Positions 1 to 7,320 of a stretch of DNA of 34,142 nucleotides are shown one piece after another. The stretch's first letter is position 1, and each line of letters opens with the position of its first letter. Source of the stretch: a bacterium (GTDB lineage Bacteria; BMS3Abin14); the NCBI GenBank assembly GCA_029210545.1, contig JARGFV010000016.1, positions 1 through 34,142 on the forward strand, read 5' to 3'. Made by a program: the position numbers and the translations under genes. The notes under the pieces were generated by a model. That model did not search any database, had not been told where the DNA came from, and worked only from the letters and a program-made list of their open reading frames with translations.

Positions 1-81
1 ACAAATCAATGACTTACGGTGCGGGTCATTGATTTGGGCACCCCGCGCGGGGTGCGTTGATGGACTTTTTGCGAGTCCATC
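1..81 (+). repeat. Hairpin-array element, copy 1 (cut by window start)
   Basis: Three consecutive hairpins are visible. The first has arms AAATCAATGAC (3-13) and GTCATTGATTT (25-35). The second is a perfect 18-bp palindrome, GCACCCCGCGCGGGGTGC (38-55). The third has arms GATGGACT (59-66) and AGTCCATC (74-81) around the loop TTTTGCG. The same modules recur, in either orientation, at 5566, 21010 and 24561. The left part lies outside the window. The element ends just before the first ATPase gene, so it may hold or flank that operon's leader. Confidence 0.85.
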
Positions 82-134
82 ATTCTATGAAGTTACAGCA
101 ATTTGTGATAAATTTTTCATATAGGGAGAAATAT

Positions 135-485
135 GTGAAATCCGGAAGAACAACGCTGGATCTAAAGGAAAGCGAACTCCTCGACGAGGTCCACAAGACC
201 GAAAAGGAGATCGACATCTATCTCAAGGATCGGGCCAGGCAAGCCGAAGCCATCCTTGATGATGCCCAGGCAAAAGCTGAAACGGAGCAGAAGCGCATCG
301 ACCGGGAGGTAGAGGGACAGTTCGAGGAGAAGGTCCAGCTGCTGGTCGAGGAGGCGAAGCGGAAGGCTGAAACGATCCTGGAGGAGGGGGCCAGCCTGGC
401 CGAAAGTGAACAAGGCGGGTTGGAAGGGCGCAGGGACAAGGTCGTGGAGAAGATCCTGGAGCTGGTACTGGAGAAAATACCATGA
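135..485 (+). CDS. atpG: V/A-type ATPase peripheral stalk subunit G/H
   Basis: This is a small, highly charged protein of 116 residues, predicted to be almost entirely coiled coil, with runs such as KAETEQKRIDREVEGQFEEK. It matches the stalk subunit that pairs with subunit E to form the stator of V/A-type ATPases. I chose the GTG at 135 because AGGGAG lies 6 nt upstream. The frame stays open back to 57, but that extension translates the hairpin element and is unlikely to be real. The stop overlaps the start of subunit I by 4 bp. Position 1 of the operon matches the order G-I-L-E-C-F-A-B-D known from Thermus. The identification rests on composition and context, because this family is poorly conserved. 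Confidence 0.8.
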   Translation: MKSGRTTLDLKESELLDEVHKTEKEIDIYLKDRARQAEAILDDAQAKAETEQKRIDREVEGQFEEKVQLLVEEAKRKAETILEEGASLAESEQGGLEGRRDKVVEKILELVLEKIP

Positions 486-2374
486 TCACGCCCATGGTCA
501 AGATCACCTTCATGGGCCCGAAGCGGCACCTCATGGGGATCCTTGACCTCGTCCACTCTATGGGCGTCGTGCATCTGGAGCCGTTTCCCATCCCGTATCA
601 GCGCCTCGAGTACATTCACTTCCCGTCGGAGGACGAGAGCCAGGGCCGTTTCAGGCGCCAGATGCAGGGGCTGCTCGAGGAGGTGGAGCGTCTCCTGGTT
701 TCCCTGAAACCGCCCCATAAACTCTCCAAAGCCCCCTCCTGGCTTTTTGGTCACCACATCTCCCGACAGGACCTGGAAAGCTGCATCCACCAGGCTGCCG
801 CCGACATCACCCCTGTTTACACGAGGCTCATCGAGCTGCAGGACGAACTGACCATGCTCCAGAGGTACGAGAGGGTCCTTGCAGCTCTCTATCCCCTGCT
901 GGAAGACGCCACCGAGATCGAGAACCTGGAACTCATGGGTATCATCCTCGAAAGAAAGCGGATCGGCATCCTGCCCCTCCTGGAAAAAGAGCTTGGCAGG
1001 ATCACCTCCGGGCGTTTCCGGATCTTTACGCGCCCCATGGACAAGGATAACGTGGCCGCTATCCTCGCCTACCCGAAGGAGCGGGAAAAGACGGTCCGCA
1101 CCCTCTTTTCCGAGGAAAGCATCGCGGAGATCCGCCTCCCGATCGGGTACGAGGACAAACCGCTGGCGACAACGCTGAGGCTTCTCATACGTCACCAGAG
1201 GGAACTTCCCGAGGAGATCGACGAGCTGGCCGGCCGGATCGACCTGCTTTCCTCCCGCTGGTACGGCACCCTTTCCCGCATCAGGGAGGTGTTAAGGGAA
1301 CGGCTCGACGAGTTCCAGTCCCTGGCCCTGAGCGCCAGAAGCCGACACACCTTCTTTTTGCGGGGCTGGCTGCCCGAAGACAAGGTGGAAATGATGCTCG
1401 GGGTGGTCAAGAGCAACTTCGGTGACGATGTCATGGTGGAGGCGATCCCCGCCCGTTTTCACGAACACGATCGGGTTCCTGTCCAACTTCAAAACGCCCC
1501 CTTTGTGCGCGTGTTTGAACCACTGATCCATCTTCTGGCCCTGCCAAAGTACGGCAGCATAGATCCGACCCCTTTCATTGCCTTTTTCTTTCCCCTCTTC
1601 TTCGGATTTATCCTGGGGGATATCGCCTACGGTCTTTTGCTTCTGGGCCTGTCGGCGTGGTGCTTCAAAAGGTTCGGTGACCGGCCCCTTGTAAGGAGCC
1701 TCAGCGCGGTGTTCATGCTCAGCGGTATCTCCGCGGCCGTTTTCGGCCTCCTTTTCGGAGAGTTTCTGGGGGACCTCGGAGAACACTGGGGCCTGCACCC
1801 GCTGCTCATGGACCGGTCCCATCTGATCATGCCCCTCCTGTTTATTTCCATCGGCCTCGGTTGCGGCCACATCATACTTGGGTTTGCCCTCAACATGATC
1901 ACCTCCATCCGGCAGCGGCAGGTCAAGCACTGGGTGGCCGCCCTGGCCAACATCATCTCCCTTGCCGGGCTCATCGTCATCATCATCTCGGCATCCGGCT
2001 ACTTGCCGATGGGCGATCATATCGGTATCTTTCTCCTGGTACCGGGGATCGGGCTTCTCATCTTCAGCGAGGGACTCATGGGGCCGCTGGAACTTCTGAA
2101 AATCTTCGGGAACGTGCTCTCCTACGCCCGCCTGATGGCCATCGGGGTGGCTTCGGTGGTCCTCGCCCAGGTCGCCAACATGATCGGTCGGACCAGCGAA
2201 TCCCTCGCCGTGGGGATCGTGATGGCCCTCATCTTCCACACCCTCAACTTCGTCCTGGGCGTGTTCTCACCGACCATTCACTCTCTCCGGCTCCATTATG
2301 TGGAGTTCTTCAGCAAGTTCTACCAGCCGGGCGGCAAGCCCTATAGACCGTTCAGGAGACACCGCACCCTATGA
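482..2374 (+). CDS. atpI: V/A-type ATPase membrane subunit I (a subunit)
   Basis: This 630-residue protein has a large cytoplasmic N-terminal half, which contacts the peripheral stalks, and a C-terminal membrane half of about seven or eight helices starting near residue 365. The family signature FPLFFGFILGDIAYG is present. The segment GNVLSYARLMAIG carries Arg550, the arginine expected to face the c-ring carboxylates and drive ion translocation. The length is normal for bacterial and archaeal subunit I. The start overlaps the stalk gene by 4 bp, and its TGA overlaps the ATG of the following sensor kinase (ATGA at 2371-2374), so three different proteins are translationally coupled. Confidence 0.95.
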   Translation: MITPMVKITFMGPKRHLMGILDLVHSMGVVHLEPFPIPYQRLEYIHFPSEDESQGRFRRQMQGLLEEVERLLVSLKPPHKLSKAPSWLFGHHISRQDLESCIHQAAADITPVYTRLIELQDELTMLQRYERVLAALYPLLEDATEIENLELMGIILERKRIGILPLLEKELGRITSGRFRIFTRPMDKDNVAAILAYPKEREKTVRTLFSEESIAEIRLPIGYEDKPLATTLRLLIRHQRELPEEIDELAGRIDLLSSRWYGTLSRIREVLRERLDEFQSLALSARSRHTFFLRGWLPEDKVEMMLGVVKSNFGDDVMVEAIPARFHEHDRVPVQLQNAPFVRVFEPLIHLLALPKYGSIDPTPFIAFFFPLFFGFILGDIAYGLLLLGLSAWCFKRFGDRPLVRSLSAVFMLSGISAAVFGLLFGEFLGDLGEHWGLHPLLMDRSHLIMPLLFISIGLGCGHIILGFALNMITSIRQRQVKHWVAALANIISLAGLIVIIISASGYLPMGDHIGIFLLVPGIGLLIFSEGLMGPLELLKIFGNVLSYARLMAIGVASVVLAQVANMIGRTSESLAVGIVMALIFHTLNFVLGVFSPTIHSLRLHYVEFFSKFYQPGGKPYRPFRRHRTL

Positions 2375-4566
2375 CGAGACAGATAACCGAAGCGCTCTTC
2401 CTGGAACTGGGGGAACTTCTCAACTCCAACCTCGACGAGGTCACGATCCTGCGCACCTTCTGCAACAAGGTCCTGGCCCTGTTTGACGCGGAGAGAGTTT
2501 CCATCCTGGCGCTGAATCCGCAAGGTCAGCACCTGACCCTCATCGCCTGGGCAGGGCGGTATCCGGAGGACATGGCCGGTGTCAAGGTCACCGTTGGAGA
2601 AGGTGTGTCGGGGTGGGTTGCGGCCACGGGGGAAGCGCTCCTCGTACCCGACGTCAACCAGGATCCCCGGTTCTCGGGCCATGACAAGGACCGGTACAGG
2701 ACAGGTTCTTTCCTGAGCGTCCCCCTCAAGAGCCGGGGACGGCTGCTCGGAGTCATGAACGTCACCGACACGACCATGAACGAAGGTTTCACAGAGCCGA
2801 ACCTTCGCACCCTTAAATCCCTCGCATTGCAGGTGGGGATGGGGATGGAGAACCTCCAGCACCGGAGCGTCATCAACTCCAACTACGATGCGACGACAGC
2901 CCTGGTCTCGGCGCTCCAGGATCTTCAGTCCCAGGCCGCCGATATCGAGTCCGGACTGGTCCCGGCCGCAGTCAAAACCCTGAACGTCACCCTGGGAGCC
3001 CACTCCCACATGATCCTCATCGGTGACATGACCAGTAACAGGGCCTGGGTCGGCAGCCTCGGAACGGAGGGGGGCATCAATATGTCCGTAATGGACTACC
3101 GGTCCGGATACTCCCTTTATCAGGCCCTGGCCTCTCTCTCCCTCCATCCGCCCTACAAGGAGAACGACCGCCTGGTCGAGTTCGGGTTCGCCTGGAACGA
3201 GGTCATTGACTCGGACCTGCGCCTCTTGCGCAGTCTCCTGCCGCCCAGACACGACCAGTTCGGCCTTTCCCTTTCGGCCATCCCGGACACCAACCCGGAC
3301 GCGCTGGAGACGTTCCGGTTCCACCAGTCGGTGATCACCCAGTTCGTGGGTCTTCTCCTGGAGGGGATCTTCAACAGGATCCAGATCAAACGCCTCGATC
3401 ACCTCAAGACCGAGCTGATCTCAACTGTGTCCCACGAACTTAGAACGCCGCTGACCTCCATCCAGGGGTTCTCCGAGCTCCTGCTCCGGAGCAGGGATAT
3501 CCCTGAAGGGAGTCAACGCTACCTCAACATCATCAACAACGAAAGCATGAGACTCAACCGGCTCATCAACAACTTCCTTGACCTCGCCCGCCTCGAGTCG
3601 GGGCAACTCAGCCTCACCAAGGAGCCTTTCGACCCTCTGGAGGTCGTAGAGCACGCCGTCAAGCTCCTGAAACCCCAGGCTGAAAGCGGCAAAGCGATGG
3701 TTCGGCTGCACTGCGACCGGAACCTCCACCAACTCATCGCCGACCAGGACAGAGTGGAACAGGCCCTGGTCAACCTTATCGGCAACGCCATCAAGTACGG
3801 AGGGAACGGGGTCTGCATCGACATCAATCTCAACGCTTCCGACGGGTACACCATCTTCGAGGTCTCCGACAACGGGCCCGGGATTCCCGAGGAGGAGATT
3901 TCCCTGGTTTTCAACCGCTTTTACCGGGGTATGCTCGACACCCAGACCGACGAGGGCAAGGAGGTTAAAGGAACAGGCCTCGGCCTCTCCCTGACCAGGG
4001 AGATCGTCGAGCAGCACGGCGGAACCATATCCGTCCAGAGCCGGCCCGGCGAGAGCACCTCCTTCCGATTCTCTTTGCCCAGCCTGGGGCTTATCAGCCC
4101 ACAGAGGGGGATAACAGCGTGGCATCCCGGGGACGAAAAGTTTTCCAGCGAACTGGCCAACCGCATCGCGGAGGGCAAGGCGGTGGGTGTCCTCACCCTT
4201 CATGTGAACCCCGGCTCCGGGGGTAATGAAGAGGAAGCCTACTCGGTGGAGGCCCTCAGCGACATCGAGGAACTCATTGTGGGAACGCTCAACGGCAGGG
4301 GGGTTGGAGATGACCTCATCCAGAGCAGGCCCCAGGGGGAGTTTGTCATCCTCACCTACTCCTCCCTGGTTGACCAGTGCGCTGACGACCTTATCGCCTC
4401 CTTCAAAAAACGTTTCGGGGACGGTTACGACATTGCCATCGGGGCGGCCATCGCCTCCCAGAGTGACAAACCCAAGCCCGAAAAGCTCATGGCCCTGTCA
4501 CGGCAGGCCTGTCAATATGTGGAGAGAACCCAGAAGAAAGGGTACCTGAAAAACAGGAGGATGTGA
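2371..4566 (+). CDS. GAF sensor histidine kinase with degenerate GGDEF-like C-terminus, inside the ATPase operon
   Basis: The protein has 731 residues and no membrane segment. Residues of about 11-165 form a GAF domain (WAGRYPEDMAGVKVTVGEGV). Residues 166-340 are unassigned and may be a second, divergent sensor. A HisKA dimerisation helix follows with His355 in SHELRTPL, then HATPase_c with N472, the G1 box at D500 (DNGPGI) and the G2 box GTGLGL at 534-539. After the kinase core, residues of about 595-731 resemble a GGDEF domain without catalytic residues. RPQGEF (653-658) sits where RxGGDEF is expected, and a C-terminal ALSRQACQYVERTQKKGY segment resembles the end of such domains. The gene is coupled to subunit I by ATGA. 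No response regulator lies nearby. The kinase assignment is firm; the GGDEF relationship is inference. Confidence 0.93.
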   Translation: MTRQITEALFLELGELLNSNLDEVTILRTFCNKVLALFDAERVSILALNPQGQHLTLIAWAGRYPEDMAGVKVTVGEGVSGWVAATGEALLVPDVNQDPRFSGHDKDRYRTGSFLSVPLKSRGRLLGVMNVTDTTMNEGFTEPNLRTLKSLALQVGMGMENLQHRSVINSNYDATTALVSALQDLQSQAADIESGLVPAAVKTLNVTLGAHSHMILIGDMTSNRAWVGSLGTEGGINMSVMDYRSGYSLYQALASLSLHPPYKENDRLVEFGFAWNEVIDSDLRLLRSLLPPRHDQFGLSLSAIPDTNPDALETFRFHQSVITQFVGLLLEGIFNRIQIKRLDHLKTELISTVSHELRTPLTSIQGFSELLLRSRDIPEGSQRYLNIINNESMRLNRLINNFLDLARLESGQLSLTKEPFDPLEVVEHAVKLLKPQAESGKAMVRLHCDRNLHQLIADQDRVEQALVNLIGNAIKYGGNGVCIDINLNASDGYTIFEVSDNGPGIPEEEISLVFNRFYRGMLDTQTDEGKEVKGTGLGLSLTREIVEQHGGTISVQSRPGESTSFRFSLPSLGLISPQRGITAWHPGDEKFSSELANRIAEGKAVGVLTLHVNPGSGGNEEEAYSVEALSDIEELIVGTLNGRGVGDDLIQSRPQGEFVILTYSSLVDQCADDLIASFKKRFGDGYDIAIGAAIASQSDKPKPEKLMALSRQACQYVERTQKKGYLKNRRM

Positions 4567-4575
4567 GGATCTATG

Positions 4576-4670
4576 TCTCAGATCTCATATCTCAAAAAAG
4601 TGCGTCGAGTCGCTGCAACCTCGCGCAAATCATAGTTTGAGATCTGAAATCTGAAATCTGAAATCTGAAA
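4576..4670. repeat. Two period-7 arrays between the kinase and subunit K genes
   Basis: At 4576-4596 three heptads share the stem TCTCA (TCTCAGA, TCTCATA, TCTCAAA). At 4643-4670 the heptad TCTGAAA occurs four times exactly, preceded by a diverged copy at 4636. The arrays fill most of the 125-bp spacer. The SD of subunit K (AAAGGGGG) follows immediately. Confidence 0.9.
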
Positions 4671-4691
4671 TTCGCACTGAAAGGGGGCACC

Positions 4692-4913
4692 ATGTCAGAA
4701 AACATTCTCATCGCCTTCGCAGCGGCGCTCGCCATCGGGCTCCCTGCCCTTGCCACTGGATGGGCACAGTCCCGCATCGGCTCTGCCGGGGCCGGAGCCC
4801 TGGCAGAAAAACCCGAGATCAGCGGAACCATCATCATTCTGCTGGCCATCCCGGAAACCATGGTGATCCTGGGTTTCGTCATCGCCTTCCTTATCCTGGT
4901 GATGCTCAAGTGA
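4692..4913 (+). CDS. atpK: V/A-type ATPase rotor subunit K (c-ring proteolipid)
   Basis: The protein has 73 residues forming one helical hairpin: TM1 at about 5-30 and TM2 at about 44-71. A glycine/alanine-rich turn leads to KPE (40-42). The ion carboxylate is Glu55 in AIPETMVILG. The two-helix form matches archaeal and Thermus-type rings and is half the length of eukaryotic or Enterococcus K. Gln26 in TM1 and Thr56 after the glutamate match ligands used by Na+-binding rings, whereas the tyrosine often found five residues after the glutamate is Leu60. Ion choice is therefore open. A strong SD (AAAGGGGG) precedes the ATG. The stop overlaps the next start as GTGA. Confidence 0.93.
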   Translation: MSENILIAFAAALAIGLPALATGWAQSRIGSAGAGALAEKPEISGTIIILLAIPETMVILGFVIAFLILVMLK

Positions 4914-5569
4914 ACGACAGGTCCCGGGACACGTCGGGTTCTGACCGGCTTTTGGAAAGTTTGTGGCAGGACGCGAAACGGGAGGCCGCGCAGAATCTTT
5001 CCAGGGCCACGGCCCAGGCTGCGAAACTCCTCGCCGACATCCAGGCCTACCGTGACCGAGAGGTTGCCAGGGCCCACGAAAGGGCTCTGGAGAAGGCTGC
5101 CCCGGAGATCGCACGGATCCTCAACAGGGCCCGCGGAGCTGTCGAGAAAAGGACCCTCGATGAAACGTACCGCTTCCTTGATGAATGTCTTGCCCGCGCC
5201 CGGATTTTACTGAACGGGAGTGAGGATATATCCGGGGCCGCTCGCGCCGCCTTTGAGCCACTCTTCAGGCAGGCGGCCGTTCATTTCGAAAGCGAACAGG
5301 AGGTTCGGATCGTCATTGCGCCGGCCGACCTGGAGATCGCCCGGCGCCTCGTATCCGAGGCGGGGTTCGAGTGCACGATCGCCGAGGAACCAGGCATCCT
5401 GGGCGGCGCCAGGATCGAGGCAGCGAACGGCTCTCGCCTGGTGGACAACACCATCGCCGGCCGCCTCGCTGTCCTGGGGGAGTACCCGCCTGTGGAGGTT
5501 CTGGGATCGATGTTACCGGGGATCCGATCTATCCCCGACCCGGATGCTGTCGGGGAGGTCAAAGGTTGA
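4910..5569 (+). CDS. atpE: V/A-type ATPase peripheral stalk subunit E
   Basis: The protein has 219 residues. The N-terminal half is a charged coiled coil (AKLLADIQAYRDREVARA) and the C-terminal half a globular domain that caps the A/B head, as in the NtpE/AtpE family. The GTG at 4910 overlaps the subunit K stop as GTGA. The frame is open further upstream, but that would overlap most of subunit K. The TGA stop (5567-5569) falls inside the first bases (TTGAT) of hairpin-array copy 2, so the repeat supplies the stop codon. Together with the G/H subunit it should form the stator stalk. Confidence 0.88.
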   Translation: MNDRSRDTSGSDRLLESLWQDAKREAAQNLSRATAQAAKLLADIQAYRDREVARAHERALEKAAPEIARILNRARGAVEKRTLDETYRFLDECLARARILLNGSEDISGAARAAFEPLFRQAAVHFESEQEVRIVIAPADLEIARRLVSEAGFECTIAEEPGILGGARIEAANGSRLVDNTIAGRLAVLGEYPPVEVLGSMLPGIRSIPDPDAVGEVKG

Positions 5570-5840
5570 TGGACTCGCAAAAAGTCCATCAACGCGCCCC
5601 GCGCGGGGCGCCCAAATCAATGACCGGCAAAAACAGCCGCACCTGGGAGAGGCGCCCGGATCGAGTGCCAATGGCTGTGTGTTCGATCCGTGAGGGAACC
5701 GAAAACCACGCTTTTCGGTTCCCGTTGAGCCAAAGTCTTACCCGGACTTTGGCGATATTACAGCAGTCTCCGTAAGGAAAGGGAAAACGACGCTTTTCCC
5801 TTTCCGTGGAGCGAAAAGTCCCGCCTGGACTTTTTGCGAA
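5566..5840 (-). repeat. Hairpin-array element, copy 2 (long form, inside the ATPase operon)
   Basis: This is the longest complete copy, in reverse orientation relative to copies 1, 3, 5 and 6. Its hairpins, in order, are GATGGACT/AGTCCATC (5568-5590), the palindrome GCGCCCCGCGCGGGGCGC (5594-5611), CGGATCGA/TCGATCCG (5657-5690), GGGAACCGAAAA/TTTTCGGTTCCC (5694-5723), GCCAAAGTC/GACTTTGGC (5729-5753), GGAAAGGGAAAA/TTTTCCCTTTCC (5776-5805) and AAAAGTCC/GGACTTTT (5814-5834). It fills the spacer between subunits E and C. Confidence 0.9.
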
Positions 5841-5876
5841 GTTGACAAACATGAGGTGACCTGGGGGGATCCTGAA

Positions 5877-6920
5877 GTGACCTGCGAGATCGAATACCTG
5901 AACGCCCATATCAGGGGGGGTGCAGGACGTCTCCTGCCGGAGGAAAGCGTCGCGGCCCTGTTCGGGGCGACGACCAGGGCATCCTGGACTGCCGCGCTCA
6001 GGGACACACCTTACAGCATCCACCTTGGACCGGTCGCCGGGGACCAGGACAGCCGCTTGTTCTTCCGTGCCGTGGACCAATCCATAGCTCACCGCACACA
6101 CCGCCTCGGGCATCTGGTCAACGGCCGCCCGGGCCTGGCCCTTTCCGTATGCCTTTCCGAATGGGACCTTTCGAACCTGCTGGGCATCGTCAGCGGTATC
6201 TGCAACAGCGCCCAACCTGCCCAGATAATCCCCGCGACCGTTGCCGGCGGGCTCCTGGGGCCCGATCAGATGGAAACCCTCTCCCACTGCAGGACTCTCC
6301 CGCAGGCCGCTGACTTCCTCAGGTTGTGGCGGTTCCCCAAACAGGCCCTCGTTCATGAGGTCTTTTTCGGGTTCCAGGACATGTCCCTGCCGCAGATCCG
6401 TCTGGAACTGTCCAGACGATGGCACGGGCAACTGCTGAAAGATGCCAGGCAGGCAGGCTTTCGGGCCCTCATCCGTCTCATGTCCGAACGGATCGATCAG
6501 ATCAACATCATGACAGCCCTTATGTGGAGGGTCCTTCCCTCTGACCGGGACCCCGTGGAGTTCTTCCTCGAAGGCGGCAGTGCAGTGGATCTTCGAACCT
6601 TTCGAAAAGCCCTCGCGGCCCCGGACATCCTGGAGGCCATCTCGGCCCTGACGGCTGGACGTCTGCGCAGCGTGCTCCAGGCCGCGGCGGTCATCGGTCC
6701 GGATGGTGAAGAGCGGATCTCAGCTCTTCACCAGGCCCTCGAAAACGAGCTGACTCACCGGTACAGCCGGCCGCTGGTCAGGGACCCTCTGGGCATAGAA
6801 CTCATGATCAGCTTCCTGCTGCGGCTGCGCCGCGAGGGGATCAGGATCAAACTTTCCCTGACCCGCCTCATATACGACATACCCAGGGACATTTTCCTGG
6901 AGATGACCGGCTATGTCTGA
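5877..6920 (+). CDS. atpC: V/A-type ATPase subunit C (socket of the central stalk)
   Basis: The protein has 347 residues, is alpha-helical and is the usual length for the AC39/NtpC family, which links the rotor axle to the c-ring. Typical features are the opening EYLNAHIRGGAGRLLPEE and helical segments such as RALIRLMSERIDQINIMTAL. I favour the GTG at 5877, which has GGGGG 6-10 nt upstream. A GTG at 5856 in the same frame would add seven residues but has a poor SD. The gene follows hairpin-array copy 2, and its end overlaps subunit F by 8 bp. Confidence 0.9.
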   Translation: MTCEIEYLNAHIRGGAGRLLPEESVAALFGATTRASWTAALRDTPYSIHLGPVAGDQDSRLFFRAVDQSIAHRTHRLGHLVNGRPGLALSVCLSEWDLSNLLGIVSGICNSAQPAQIIPATVAGGLLGPDQMETLSHCRTLPQAADFLRLWRFPKQALVHEVFFGFQDMSLPQIRLELSRRWHGQLLKDARQAGFRALIRLMSERIDQINIMTALMWRVLPSDRDPVEFFLEGGSAVDLRTFRKALAAPDILEAISALTAGRLRSVLQAAAVIGPDGEERISALHQALENELTHRYSRPLVRDPLGIELMISFLLRLRREGIRIKLSLTRLIYDIPRDIFLEMTGYV

Positions 6921-7242
6921 AGTCCTGGTGGTAGGACAGCCGGAGATCGTTGAGGGGTTCGGCCTGACCGGGGCCCGGTTCGAAGCCGTGACCGACCCTG
7001 ACCGCGTCGAGTGGCTGGTGACCGAACTCATGCGCAACCGCGACACGGGGATCGTTATTATCACCGAAGACCTTTACAATCAGATCCCGGAGAAGTTGCG
7101 GGTCAAGGCCGAAGCCAGCGCCCGCCCACTGTTCATCACTCTCCCCCGCCCTGTCGGTCGGGAACTTTGGGACGAAAGGGAGGATCTCATTTCGAGGATC
7201 ATCCGCCGGGCTATCGGGTACCGGTTGAAGATCAGGAGATGA
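6913..7242 (+). CDS. atpF: V/A-type ATPase central stalk subunit F
   Basis: The protein has 109 residues with the family's Rossmann-like pattern: a beta strand at the start (SEVLVVGQPEIVEGFGLTG), a central TGIVIITEDLYNQIPEKLR segment and a basic C-terminal helix. Subunit F joins subunit D in the rotating axle. The start overlaps the end of subunit C. A 7-bp-periodic array follows before subunit A. Confidence 0.92.
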   Translation: MSEVLVVGQPEIVEGFGLTGARFEAVTDPDRVEWLVTELMRNRDTGIVIITEDLYNQIPEKLRVKAEASARPLFITLPRPVGRELWDEREDLISRIIRRAIGYRLKIRR

Positions 7243-7244
7243 TA

Positions 7245-7307
7245 CAGATATCAGTAACCAGTAGGCAGTAGTCTGACCTCTGGCTACTGACCTCTGGCTA
7301 CTTGAAG
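7245..7307. repeat. Period-7 array between subunits F and A
   Basis: Nine consecutive heptads lie in one phase, each beginning with C. Early units are CAGTAAC, CAGTAGG and CAGTAGT. Later units alternate CTGACCT with CTGGCTA, twice each. The SD for subunit A (GAAAGGTG) starts where the array ends. Confidence 0.9.
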
Positions 7308-7320
7308 AAAGGTGTCTTCC

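Noticed and set aside
57-134. Upstream extension of the first ATPase stalk gene
   Set aside because: It translates the hairpin element. The GTG at 135 has a well-placed AGGGAG.
218-1195. Long minus-strand open frame opposite subunits G/H and I
   Set aside because: It shadows two well-supported genes, shows no recognisable motif and lacks a ribosome binding site.
4760-4909. Upstream extension of ATPase subunit E
   Set aside because: It would read most of the subunit K gene in another frame. The GTG at 4910 overlaps the K stop as expected for this operon.
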